Source of the DNA: Oscillospiraceae bacterium
Lineage (GTDB): Bacteria; Bacillota; Clostridia; Oscillospirales; Ruminococcaceae
Assembly (NCBI GenBank): GCA_017427265.1
Contig: JAFRTG010000046.1
Span: 115,533 to 179,532, forward strand
Reading direction: 5' to 3'
DNA: 64,000 nucleotides
Part shown: positions 57,293-64,000 of the stretch, in pieces
Layout of the letters: the number at the start of each line of letters is the position of its first letter
Numbering within the stretch: position 1 is the first letter of the stretch
Notes under the pieces: model-generated
The model's database searches: none
Told to the model about the DNA's origin: nothing
The model's input: only the letters and a program-made list of their open reading frames with translations
Position numbers and translations under genes: made by a program

Positions 57293-57781
57293 ATGAATGA
57301 ACTTAACCAAAAGGCAAAGCTCTGTGCGACAATCAGTCTGATTTTGCTGCTGTTCAGCAATGTGCTCTCGATGCTGGTGCGCATCTTCCCCCAACCGGTC
57401 ATGGCAATCTTCCATCTGGATGAAGTCAATCGCGGAATGCTGCTCAATCCGCTGATGTATCTGTCCGCGATCATCTCGTTTGCGATATTCATTCTGCTGT
57501 ATTGTCTGCTGAAATGCGATATGAGCGGAAAAACACACATGGCCGGTGTGCTGCTGATCCTAGTGCTGGCGTATATCGGCGTGATGCCGTTCATCTCGCT
57601 GCCGCTGAACAACGTGACCAGAATCGTGCTGTACCGTATGACCTCTGCGTCAGAAGTCGCTGCTTACAGTGCTGTTGAGACCGTGATTGCATACATCGGC
57701 GCCGCAGGTACACTGAGCAGACCGCTGCTTGCGGTTGCTGCCGCGCTGAACTGGGCTGACAGCAGGATCCGTCCGTCATGA
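57293..57781 (+). CDS. Membrane protein with an in-frame UGA before a coding-like tail
   Basis: From ATG 57293 to TGA 57779-57781 it encodes 162 residues with about four transmembrane helices. The same frame stays open for 48 further codons to TGA 57926-57928, with codon use like the neighbours and protein-like sequence (WAAAVFWRAGLRDD..., LINKKTGLFALWT). The gene could be a nonsense mutant whose ancestor reached 57928, or UGA may be read through. No SECIS-like element was identified. The next gene, gpmI, starts 41 bp after the second stop. Function unknown. Confidence 0.6.
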   Translation: MNELNQKAKLCATISLILLLFSNVLSMLVRIFPQPVMAIFHLDEVNRGMLLNPLMYLSAIISFAIFILLYCLLKCDMSGKTHMAGVLLILVLAYIGVMPFISLPLNNVTRIVLYRMTSASEVAAYSAVETVIAYIGAAGTLSRPLLAVAAALNWADSRIRPS

Positions 57782-57968
57782 GAAGCCTCATGGGCGGCGG
57801 CGGTATTCTGGCGTGCAGGTCTCCGCGATGATCTCACGGAAGCAGAGCTGTGGCGGACGGCAAATGCAGTCTATTCCAAGGGCATCCTCATCAACAAGAA
57901 AACCGGGCTGTTCGCCCTCTGGACATGAACAGTCCGCAAACCACCTGTAAAAAAGGAGAAATGTTACT

Positions 57969-59492
57969 ATGAGCAAAGCACCTGTTGCACTGCTGATTAT
58001 GGACGGCTTCGGCATCAATCCGAGCGATTACGGCAATGCCATCAAGGCCGCAAAAACCCCGAATCTCGACCGCTATTTTGCAGAGTGCCCGAACAATATC
58101 ATCGGCGCTTCCGGACTGGATGTCGGTCTGCCGGACGGCCAGATGGGCAATTCCGAGGTCGGCCATACCAATATGGGCGCAGGACGCATTGTCTATCAGC
58201 AGCTCGTCAAGATCACGAAGTCCATCCAGGACGGCGATTTCTTTGAGAATCCGGCACTGAAGGCCGCCATGCAGAATGCAAAGGACAAGGGTACTGCCCT
58301 GCACCTCATGGGTCTGCTTTCGCCGGGCGGCGTGCACAGCCACATGACGCACATGTTCGGTCTTGTGGAGATGGCAAAGCGCTTCGGGCTGGAAAAAGTC
58401 TATATCCACGCATTCCTTGACGGCCGTGACGTTCCGCCGTCCTCTGCTGCGGAGTACATGGAGGAAGCTGTCGCAGAGCTCAAAAAGATCGGCCTCGGCA
58501 AGATTGGCGTGATCTCCGGCAGATTCTACGCAATGGACAGAGACAACGCATGGGATCGCGTGGAGAAGGCCTATGCAGCGCTCGTTTACGGTGAGGGCGT
58601 GCAGGAGGACGATCCTGTGCAGGCAATCAAAAATTCCTACGCGAATGATGTGACCGACGAGTTCATGCTCCCGACCGTCGTTGCAAAGGATGCAAAAATC
58701 GCTGAAAATGACAGCGTGATCTTCTTCAACTTCCGTCCGGACCGTGCCCGTCAGATCACCCGCTCGTTTGTCGATCCGGAGTTCAAGGGCTTCGAGCGCA
58801 AAAACGGATTCTTCCCGGTGCATTTCGTCTGCATGGCGCAGTATGATGCAACCATGCCGAATGTTTCGGTTGCGTTCCCGCCGGAGGAGCTGACCCAGAC
58901 CCTCGGCGAGGTGCTCTCCAAGGCCGGCAAGACGCAGCTCCGTATTGCGGAAACGCAGAAATATGCGCATGTGACGTTCTTCTTCAACGGCGGCGAGGAA
59001 AAGCAGTTTGACGGTGAGGAGCGCATCCTCATCAAGTCGCCGGATGTCGAGACCTTCGATCTCAAGCCGGAAATGAGTGCCTACGAGGTCACGGAGGCTG
59101 TGCTGAAGGAAATCGCTGCTGATAAGTTTGATGCAATTATCCTGAACTACGCAAACTGCGATATGGTCGGACATACGGGCATTTTCGATGCTGCTGTCAA
59201 GGCTGTCGAGGCCGTTGACGACTGTGTCGGACAGGTGACGGAGGCCATTCTTGCCAAGGGCGGCAAGGTCATCATCACGGCTGACCACGGCAATGCTGAT
59301 AAGATGATGGAGGACGACGGTTCGCCGTTTACCGCACATACGACGAATCCGGTTCCGGCCATTATTGTCGGCAGCGACTGCAAAAAGGTTCGTGCAGGCG
59401 GCGTGCTCGCAGACCTTGCACCGACCATGCTGCAGCTGATGGGCATTCCGCAGCCGAAGGAAATGAGCGGCAAAACGCTGATCGCGGAGTAA
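57969..59492 (+). CDS. gpmI: 2,3-bisphosphoglycerate-independent phosphoglycerate mutase
   Basis: This 507-residue enzyme of the alkaline-phosphatase superfamily has the N-terminal metal motif LLIMDGFGIN, the phosphoserine site MGNSEVGHTNMGAG with Ser62, HAFLDGRDVPP, ISGRFYAMDRD, FFNFRPDRARQITR, NCDMVGHTG and the C-terminal TADHGNADKM metal motif. It interconverts 3- and 2-phosphoglycerate using Mn2+. ATG 57969 follows AAAAGGAG. It is the last gene of the cluster. Confidence 0.98.
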   Translation: MSKAPVALLIMDGFGINPSDYGNAIKAAKTPNLDRYFAECPNNIIGASGLDVGLPDGQMGNSEVGHTNMGAGRIVYQQLVKITKSIQDGDFFENPALKAAMQNAKDKGTALHLMGLLSPGGVHSHMTHMFGLVEMAKRFGLEKVYIHAFLDGRDVPPSSAAEYMEEAVAELKKIGLGKIGVISGRFYAMDRDNAWDRVEKAYAALVYGEGVQEDDPVQAIKNSYANDVTDEFMLPTVVAKDAKIAENDSVIFFNFRPDRARQITRSFVDPEFKGFERKNGFFPVHFVCMAQYDATMPNVSVAFPPEELTQTLGEVLSKAGKTQLRIAETQKYAHVTFFFNGGEEKQFDGEERILIKSPDVETFDLKPEMSAYEVTEAVLKEIAADKFDAIILNYANCDMVGHTGIFDAAVKAVEAVDDCVGQVTEAILAKGGKVIITADHGNADKMMEDDGSPFTAHTTNPVPAIIVGSDCKKVRAGGVLADLAPTMLQLMGIPQPKEMSGKTLIAE

Positions 59493-59525
59493 GGAATCGC
59501 CGGAACAAGCTCTTTCATATGTAAA

Positions 59526-59556
59526 ATGGGGTGCTGATGCAAAATCGGCGCCCCAT
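59526..59556 (+). terminator. Terminator after gpmI
   Basis: ATGGGGTGCTGAT pairs with ATCGGCGCCCCAT (G-U pairs) around GCAAA. The weak T tract TTCTTTC follows. Confidence 0.75.
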
Positions 59557-59647
59557 TCTTTCAATCAGGAGGTATCTCCGATGGATTTATAACGGGGCTT
59601 CCCCAAGCCCGTATCATAGATCATTGCGCAGCAATACCTTTTATAAA

Positions 59648-59682
59648 AAATGAGGCGCTGATGTAACATCAGCGCCTCATTT
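59648..59682. terminator. Perfect hairpin between gpmI and cysK
   Basis: AAATGAGGCGCTGATG pairs perfectly with CATCAGCGCCTCATTT around TAA; A and T runs on both sides make it bidirectional. It is a diverged duplicate of the hairpin at 59526. It ends cysK on the minus strand. Confidence 0.82.
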
Positions 59683-59845
59683 GGCTACGTGCGTTCCGTG
59701 CACGAAATATGTGTGAAGGAGGTTCATTCAAATGGTTCTTCCGGCGCACAGTCTGCATCGCCATACGGAATCAAATGACTTGCAGATTCGCTTGATATGC
59801 CCGGAAATTTTCAGATCATCGGAGACGGGTACGACCCGCTCCCGT
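59683..59845. other. Intergenic remnant with orphan ribosome sites
   Basis: Around 59563-59593 a perfect CAGGAGG precedes a four-codon frame (ATG-GAT-TTA-TAA). At 59716 GAAGGAGG precedes an ATG at 59732 whose frame continues antisense into cysK. Neither gives a convincing protein. The spacer looks like decayed coding sequence. Confidence 0.35.
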
Positions 59846-60772
59846 TTATTCAAACATGGGGGTGGAGAGATAACGCTCGCCGGTGTCAGGCAGAAGCGCA
59901 ACAATCGTCTTGCCCTTGTTCTCCGGACGCTTTGCCAGCTGGATTGCAGCCCATGCAGATGCGCCGGACGAAATGCCGACCAGAATACCCTCGGTCTGCG
60001 CAATCGACTTGCCTGTTGCGTAGGCATCTTCATTCGTTACGGTGATGATCTCATCGTAGATCTCCGTATTCAGCGTTTCCGGCACAAAGCCTGCACCGAT
60101 ACCCTGAATGCCGTGCTTGCCCGCAACGCCTTCCGAGAGCACCGGAGAGCCCTTCGGCTCGACCGCAACAACACGGACATTCGGGTTCTGCGACTTCAGA
60201 TAAGCACCGACACCGCTCAGCGTACCGCCTGTGCCGACACCAGCCACAAAGATATCCACTTTGCCGTCGGTATCGTTCCAGATTTCCGGACCGGTCGTCT
60301 TGAGATGGGCTGCCGGGTTTGCCGGATTCGTGAACTGCGACGGAATCAGGCTGCCCGGAATCTCCGCGGCGAGCTCCTCTGCCTTTGCGATTGCGCCCTT
60401 CATGCCCTTGGAGCCTTCCGTCAGCACGAGCTCTGCGCCGTAGGCCTTCATCAGATTCCGGCGCTCAATGCTCATCGTTTCCGGCATCGTGATAATCAGA
60501 CGGTAGCCGCGTGCAGCTGCAACCGAAGCGAGTCCGATTCCGGTGTTGCCGGATGTCGGCTCAATCAGGACGCTGCCGGGCTTCAGCAGCCCCTTGGCCT
60601 CTGCATCGTCGATCATCGCCTTGGCGATTCTGTCCTTGACCGAACCGGCCGGGTTGAAGAATTCAACCTTGGCAAGCAAAGTTGCCTCCAGCTGATTGGC
60701 TTTCTCAACGCGGGTGAGTTCGACCAGCGGTGTACCGCCGATCAGTTCCGTGACTTCCTTGAAAATACGCAT
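59846..60772 (-). CDS. cysK: Cysteine synthase A (O-acetylserine sulfhydrylase)
   Basis: This 308-residue PLP enzyme has [12 protein letters not shown], the PLP lysine Lys46 in [26 protein letters not shown] (Asn loop), [12 protein letters not shown] (phosphate cup) and a C-terminal GISSGAS. It makes cysteine from O-acetylserine and sulfide. The start follows AAAAGGAG. The 165-nt leader carries a tiny Cys-codon ORF and a hairpin with U run, suggesting cysteine-dependent control. Confidence 0.97.
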   Translation of the reverse strand: MRIFKEVTELIGGTPLVELTRVEKANQLEATLLAKVEFFNPAGSVKDRIAKAMIDDAEAKGLLKPGSVLIEPTSGNTGIGLASVAAARGYRLIITMPETMSIERRNLMKAYGAELVLTEGSKGMKGAIAKAEELAAEIPGSLIPSQFTNPANPAAHLKTTGPEIWNDTDGKVDIFVAGVGTGGTLSGVGAYLKSQNPNVRVVAVEPKGSPVLSEGVAGKHGIQGIGAGFVPETLNTEIYDEIITVTNEDAYATGKSIAQTEGILVGISSGASAWAAIQLAKRPENKGKTIVALLPDTGERYLSTPMFE

Positions 60773-60801
60773 GATAATATTCTCCTTTTCATTTTCATAA
60801 T

Positions 60802-60848
60802 ATAAAAATCAGCAGATTTGTTATAATGCAGCGTTCAGGCTGCTGCTG
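60802..60848 (-). terminator. Terminator-like hairpin in the cysK leader
   Basis: On the minus strand CAGCAG (within 60848-60840) can pair with CTGCTG (60815-60810), followed by ATTTTTAT. The stem is short. An alternative GCAGC/GCTGC pairing within 60826-60848 competes with it. It lies between the upstream ORF stop and the cysK start. Confidence 0.45.
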
Positions 60849-60850
60849 TT

Positions 60851-60868
60851 TCAACATCGTTTACACAT
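60851..60868 (-). CDS. Short upstream ORF with Cys codons (MCKRC)
   Basis: ATG 60868 is preceded by CCGGAGGAG at good spacing and encodes Met-Cys-Lys-Arg-Cys-stop; two of four residues after Met are Cys. An in-frame extension from ATG 60898 would give MGNEEPEETAMCKRC, but its ribosome site is too close. Placement between promoter and cysK suggests a leader ORF that senses charged tRNA-Cys. Comparable Cys-containing leader ORFs precede sulfur genes in actinobacteria. Evidence is positional only. Confidence 0.55.
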   Translation of the reverse strand: MCKRC

Positions 60869-60936
60869 AGCGGTCTCCTCCGGTTCTTCATTTCCCATAT
60901 CTCCTATCTGTTTGGTATGATATAGGCTATGTTTAT

Positions 60937-60965
60937 ATTATAGCAGATATTCAGCGGTTTGTCAA
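60937..60965 (-). promoter_or_regulatory. Promoter of cysK
   Basis: On the minus strand TTGACA (60965-60960), 17-bp spacer, extended -10 TGCTATAAT (TATAAT 60942-60937). It is a near-perfect promoter, which would fit with a need for downstream control. Confidence 0.88.
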
Positions 60966-61052
60966 GAGGCTGGACGATGATTTTCAAAAAAATTTTCTTA
61001 CTTCACATTTATTCGCAGATTCTGGAAAATATGCAGCTGCTTCCGGTGGGGA

Positions 61053-61081
61053 TTGACAAATATTGCGAAATGTGGTATACT
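61053..61081 (+). promoter_or_regulatory. Promoter of tRNA-Leu
   Basis: TTGACA (61053-61058), 17-bp spacer, TATACT (61076-61081), 10 bp before the tRNA. Confidence 0.88.
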
Positions 61082-61091
61082 ATGAAAGTAC

Positions 61092-61178
61092 GCCGGCGTG
61101 ATGGAATTGGCAGACGTGACGGACTCAAAATCCGTTGGTAGCGATACCGTGCGGGTTCGACCCCCGCCGCCGGCACCA
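61092..61178 (+). tRNA. tRNA-Leu (CAA)
   Basis: Class II tRNA: acceptor GCCGGCG/CGCCGGC, anticodon stem ACGGA/TCCGT with loop CTCAAAA (anticodon CAA, reading UUG), a variable arm TTGGTAGCGATACCGT, T arm GCGGGTTCGACCCCCGC and encoded CCA (61176-61178). Its 3' end is the probable attachment site of the integrase remnant that follows. Confidence 0.95.
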
Positions 61179-61200
61179 GCAGGCAGTGCCGACTTCCGTA

Positions 61201-61241
61201 ATAACTCCCATACAGCGATGTGTGGGAGTTATCGCTTTTTT
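61201..61241 (+). terminator. Terminator of tRNA-Leu
   Basis: ATAACTCCCA pairs perfectly with TGGGAGTTAT around 12 nt, followed by CGCTTTTTT. Confidence 0.9.
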
Positions 61242-61286
61242 GCTCCTATTTGAGCATGTTTTCGATTGTTTCACGGTCGCAGGTTC

Positions 61287-61878
61287 TTACACAGAGCCTG
61301 CGATTTTTTCGTTTTCTTCATTTTCATCGTCATCATCGCCGAGGACTCTTGCAATGGTTTCTGCCGAGGAAATCCTTGACGAGTAATCGAGATGACTGTA
61401 AAAATTCGCAGTTACGTTAAATGTCGAGTGTCCGAGCCAATCCTGGATGGCTTTCATGGACTCTCCATTTGCAAGCAAAAGACTGGCACAACTGTGTCGC
61501 AGGTCATGGAACCGCAGTTTCCTGAGACCATATTTCTTAATCATGATCTTGAAATGGTCGCTGACGTAGTTCGGCGTGATCAGCTTTCCGAATGCGTCAC
61601 GGCACACAAAGCCCTCATAGGTTCTGTCAAAACCGGATTTCAGGAGCTTGGAATACATCTCCTCTTTTGGTTGCCTTGCCGGAGAGGAAGTCCTCGTAGA
61701 ATGCACCGACGATCTCCTCGACCTTTGCTGCCAGCGCTTTCTTGGTACACTTCTCGCTCAAACCTGTACTTACCCATTTGCGCCTGCGTTCGCCGTTATC
61801 GTCCTTGAAATCAAAGACCACATACTGTTTTCCGTTTTTGCTTGTAATGATGTACTTAAAAGGCAGACTTGCTTTCAT
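61287..61878 (-). pseudogene. Internally deleted tyrosine recombinase (integrase)
   Basis: The N-terminal part (from ATG 61878) is the arm-binding domain of an ICE/Tn916-type integrase (YIITSKNGKQYVVFDFKD, KKALAAKVEEIVGAFYEDF). The C-terminal part, in another frame, holds the end of the catalytic domain: LRFHDLRHSCASLLLANG, the IQDWLGHSTFNVTANFYSHL segment with the catalytic Tyr, ending at 61287. The middle of the protein, including the first catalytic Arg (roughly 180 residues judging from family length), is missing. The two parts join near 61655-61690 with a frame change. It faces the tRNA-Leu gene, as an element integrated there would. It cannot encode an active enzyme. Confidence 0.88.
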
Positions 61879-62012
61879 TTGATATACCTCCTATGCTGAA
61901 AGCGGTAGAAAAGTCTGCTATTGACTACTTCATTGTAGCGCAGTCTGACGGCAAATGCAAGGGATTTCTACCAACTTTATGATTTTTCGGTGCAATGGAT
62001 ATTTCTGCCCGC

Positions 62013-62234
62013 TCAGATTTGTGCGCCTTGCAGGATGTAATCTATCACAAAGAGCTTTGCGACCTTGATCGTCCTGTTATCAGGGATGCAAGGAAGTTTA
62101 TTCTCCTGAACAAGCTGCCGCACCCTTTTCGGGCTGATGCCAAGCATCTGGCTGATGTCCTTTACCCCGACCACTTCGGGATAGTCTCTGTACATTGTCT
62201 TGTAAGCCTGGCTGATCGTTATATTTCTATCCAT
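62013..62234 (-). CDS. Excisionase-like DNA-binding protein
   Basis: This 73-residue protein has a winged-helix/MerR-like excisionase domain (VVGVKDISQMLGISPKRVRQLVQENKLPCI). ATG 62234 follows AAAGGAG; the longer frame lacks a site. It lies 134 bp upstream of the integrase remnant in the same orientation, the usual xis-int order. Its promoter at 62393-62421 is flanked by direct repeats. It is intact, but its partner integrase is not. Confidence 0.82.
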   Translation of the reverse strand: MDRNITISQAYKTMYRDYPEVVGVKDISQMLGISPKRVRQLVQENKLPCIPDNRTIKVAKLFVIDYILQGAQI

Positions 62235-62361
62235 AGTGATTCTCCTTTCGGAGCGGAAGAATTCGGAAAACAAACGAATCATGCTTCATATTCTGTTGTC
62301 AAGATGCTTTTATAAGCAACCGCTCTCATGATAAGAGTGATTGCCGCCAAACATAAGCCGG

Positions 62362-62421
62362 TTTCTGTGGCTTTCTGTTGGTTTCTGTATACAGTATAGC
62401 GCAGAAAGCTATGCTTGTCTA
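62362..62421 (-). promoter_or_regulatory. Promoter of the excisionase-like gene with three iterons
   Basis: On the minus strand TAGACA (62421-62416), 17-bp spacer, TATACT (62398-62393). Immediately downstream TTTCTGT occurs three times on the plus strand at 62362, 62372 and 62382, spaced exactly 10 bp, one helical turn. They could be binding sites for the excisionase or a repressor of the element. Confidence 0.65.
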
Positions 62422-62504
62422 TCCGATGAACCTACAAAGATTTTACCGGTGGTAGCAAAAGTCCCTTTGGTGATATGGTATCTTTCAGTATCTTACAGCA
62501 ACAC

Positions 62505-62521
62505 GCAGTATCCTATACTGC
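62505..62521. promoter_or_regulatory. Perfect palindrome GCAGTAT-CCT-ATACTGC
   Basis: A 7-3-7 palindrome typical of a dimeric repressor operator; a related half-site CAGTATC occurs 20 bp to the left (62487). It lies in the 62422-62620 intergenic region, which shows no gene. It probably belonged to the integrated element's regulation. Confidence 0.5.
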
Positions 62522-62620
62522 ATCAGAAAAAAGTAAATACGGTTTTACGCCGTTTTTGCTGATTGTAGAATTTGACGGATTATGAAAAACGGTTAGATAA
62601 AAGATTTTTGAACATGAAAT

Positions 62621-62646
62621 AGCGCCGAGTTTTCAGGCTCGGCGCT
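62621..62646 (-). terminator. Terminator of the ogt unit
   Basis: AGCGCCGAG pairs with CTCGGCGCT around 8 nt; on the minus strand it is followed by ATTTC, a weak T tract. Confidence 0.7.
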
Positions 62647-62651
62647 TCTTG

Positions 62652-63170
62652 CTATCGTTGATTATGTTGATCGGAGATGATGATGTATTCGTACTCCAAT
62701 AGCTTGATCTTTCTGTCCGGTCCGCCGGCGTATCCCGTCAGGCTGCCGTCTGCTCCGACGACTCTGTGACAGGGAATGATAATTGCAATCGGATTATGCC
62801 CGACAGCACCGCCGACTGCTTGTGCTGACATCCGCTCAATGCCTTTTTGCGTTGCGATGATATTTGCAATCTCTCCGTATGTCATGGTATGCCCGTAAGG
62901 TATCGTGAGGAGTATATCATAGACAGCTTTGCGGAACGGTGTGGTGTGCAGGCTGATCGGCGGCATGAAGTCAGGTTCTTTTCCGCTGAAATATGCATCA
63001 AGCCAGTTGACGGTCTGCGTGAATACCGGCAGCTCTGCTTCGGCGCTTTCTGCTGCAAGATTATGGGGAAAGTGTTTCTGCCCGTCAAACCATAATCCCG
63101 TGAGGGCTTCGCCGTTGCTGGTGAGGGTAATTCCGCCGAGCGGAGAAGCATAGTGATGTATGTAATTCAT
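62652..63170 (-). CDS. ogt: Methylated-DNA-protein-cysteine methyltransferase
   Basis: This 172-residue repair protein has the acceptor motif IPCHRV with Cys134, preceded by TPFRKAVYDILLTIPYG and the helix-turn-helix MTYGEIA, and ends with YAGG. It transfers the methyl group from O6-methylguanine to itself in a single-use reaction. The start ATG 63170 overlaps the stop of the upstream acetyltransferase by one base (TGATG); a GTG at 63173 is also possible. Confidence 0.95.
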   Translation of the reverse strand: MNYIHHYASPLGGITLTSNGEALTGLWFDGQKHFPHNLAAESAEAELPVFTQTVNWLDAYFSGKEPDFMPPISLHTTPFRKAVYDILLTIPYGHTMTYGEIANIIATQKGIERMSAQAVGGAVGHNPIAIIIPCHRVVGADGSLTGYAGGPDRKIKLLEYEYIIISDQHNQR

Positions 63171-63688
63171 CACTTCATGACCTTCTCGAATCTGAACATA
63201 CAGCCGTCATCATCGCTGTCCATATCCGGCTTGCCGCTTTCGTGCGGATCCGGGTGCTTAGGATTGTAGAATTCCACAGCATGAAAACCGCAGCGATTGA
63301 TGTAAAAATGAATGTTTCTTTTCTCAAAATACGGTGTACAGGTCTCCCACACTTTTGTATCTGGATGCAGGCGTTCAATCTCAGACCAGATTGCCTGCCC
63401 GATGCCCTTGCTCTGGACACCGACTTTCACAAACAGAAAATCAAGATGATTATGCTGCGTCTGCTCGTTTATCACAATGATCGCTCCGCCGACAATTTCA
63501 TTGCCAATCACAGCAGCATAAGCGATCGAGCCGTCTGTTTCGAGAGAACGATCAATATCTGCTTCGGGAAGTATCTGCATATCGGTCTCGCCATATTCTG
63601 CTTCCGCACCGAGCTGAAAGGCTCTTTGCATCTCTTTTTTGAATTCAGAAAGCTCATCCTGACGGACAGTTCGCAATGTAAGATTCAT
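63170..63688 (-). CDS. GNAT-family acetyltransferase
   Basis: This 172-residue protein has LTLRTVRQDELSEFKKEMQ at the N-terminus, IVGGAIIVI, LDFLFVKVGVQSKGIGQAIW as the acetyl-CoA loop and NIHFYINRCGFHAVEF. ATG 63688 is chosen from the GAGTGAGGAT site; the upstream extension is not protein-like. It is coupled to ogt by the one-base overlap, so a shared stress role is conceivable but unproven. Confidence 0.9.
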   Translation of the reverse strand: MNLTLRTVRQDELSEFKKEMQRAFQLGAEAEYGETDMQILPEADIDRSLETDGSIAYAAVIGNEIVGGAIIVINEQTQHNHLDFLFVKVGVQSKGIGQAIWSEIERLHPDTKVWETCTPYFEKRNIHFYINRCGFHAVEFYNPKHPDPHESGKPDMDSDDDGCMFRFEKVMK

Positions 63689-63733
63689 GGTATCCTCACT
63701 CTCCAATCTTGATATTATGGGGGATCTGAAATC

Positions 63734-63762
63734 ATTATAGAACAGAACGCTGAGAAAGTCAA
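63734..63762 (-). promoter_or_regulatory. Promoter of the acetyltransferase-ogt unit
   Basis: On the minus strand TTGACT (63762-63757), 17-bp spacer, TATAAT (63739-63734). Confidence 0.85.
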
Positions 63763-63912
63763 TCACTTTGCACAAGAATCTGATGGTTGATTTATGCATA
63801 AGGGAGAAATATCGGAATCACACCGGAAATATCGCAGATATGCTTTACGATACCCGCTTTTTTTTCGGTATATATTTAGTCTTTCCTCAAGCCAAATAAA
63901 AAGCGCGAATTA

Positions 63913-63987
63913 TCGACAAAAAATGACAAAACATGGTATAATAGAAGTGCAAGGAAAAAGGCAGAAAACGAGGAAAAAGCTTGCACT
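63913..63987 (+). promoter_or_regulatory. Promoter and leader hairpin of a gene beyond the window
   Basis: TCGACA (63913-63918), 18-bp spacer, extended -10 TGGTATAAT (TATAAT 63937-63942). AGTGCAAG (63946-63953) and CTTGCACT (63980-63987) form an inverted repeat at the start of the transcript. A TTGGAGG ribosome site begins right after it at 63988, so the hairpin adjoins it. The gene itself is outside the window. Confidence 0.6.
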
Positions 63988-64000
63988 TTGGAGGATACCA

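Noticed and set aside
59732-60805. A plus-strand frame starting after GAAGGAGG and running antisense through cysK
   Set aside because: Beyond the first ~35 codons it is purely antisense to cysK and has no recognisable domain. At most the start is a remnant.

Overview
The window looks like chromosome from an anaerobic, low-to-mid GC Gram-positive of the Ruminococcus/Oscillospiraceae type. The grounds are dockerin-bearing secreted proteins, a single-chain pyruvate:ferredoxin oxidoreductase, consensus TTGACA/TATAAT promoters with 17-bp spacers, strong AGGAGG ribosome sites, and many zinc-ribbon membrane proteins typical of that group. This assignment is inference from gene content; no 16S rRNA gene is present.

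Layout. 1-4.4 kb: an ECF sigma factor with its membrane partner, small membrane proteins and copies of an interspersed repeat. 4.5-8.3 kb: pyruvate:ferredoxin oxidoreductase. 8.3-11.1 kb: a VanY-type carboxypeptidase, an Xre regulator and a zinc-ribbon protein whose three promoters share a palindromic operator. 11.2-22 kb: a minus-strand aromatic amino acid operon (aroF, GNAT, tyrA, aroB, aroA, aroC, membrane protein, pheA, broken lipoprotein, VOC protein, aroE-aroK fusion, aroQ). It is headed by a Tyr/Phe-rich leader peptide and mutually exclusive antiterminator and terminator hairpins. 22-26.3 kb: an Xre regulator, mreB with two acetyltransferases, and an HtrA protease. 26.4-34.6 kb: tRNA-Val, asnB, pyrB with a PyrI-like zinc tail, VanZ-like membrane proteins, a circularly permuted solute-binding lipoprotein, a GH13 amylase and an HD hydrolase.

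34.9-48.9 kb: rpoB-rpoC, with a BspA-like leucine-rich repeat protein, flanked on each side by two secreted dockerin proteins of one family with an apparent Cys-His-Asn active site. One of the four has lost the Cys and the Asn. 49-52.8 kb: two zinc-ribbon membrane proteins, a SurA/PrsA-like lipoprotein and a LUD protein. 53-59.5 kb: a glycolytic cluster (pgk, tpiA, gpmI) interleaved with three membrane proteins, one of which has an in-frame UGA followed by coding-like sequence. 59.8-61 kb: cysK behind a very short Cys-containing upstream ORF. 61-62.6 kb: tRNA-Leu with the remains of an integrative element (internally deleted integrase, intact excisionase-like gene). 62.6-64 kb: ogt, an acetyltransferase, and the promoter of a gene that starts beyond the window.

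The observations most worth following are the two leader-peptide control regions (aro and cysK), the dockerin cysteine-peptidase-like family around rpoBC, the permuted binding protein, the Cys-rich insertion in RpoC, and the shared Xre operator. All family assignments come from reading motifs; no database search was run.
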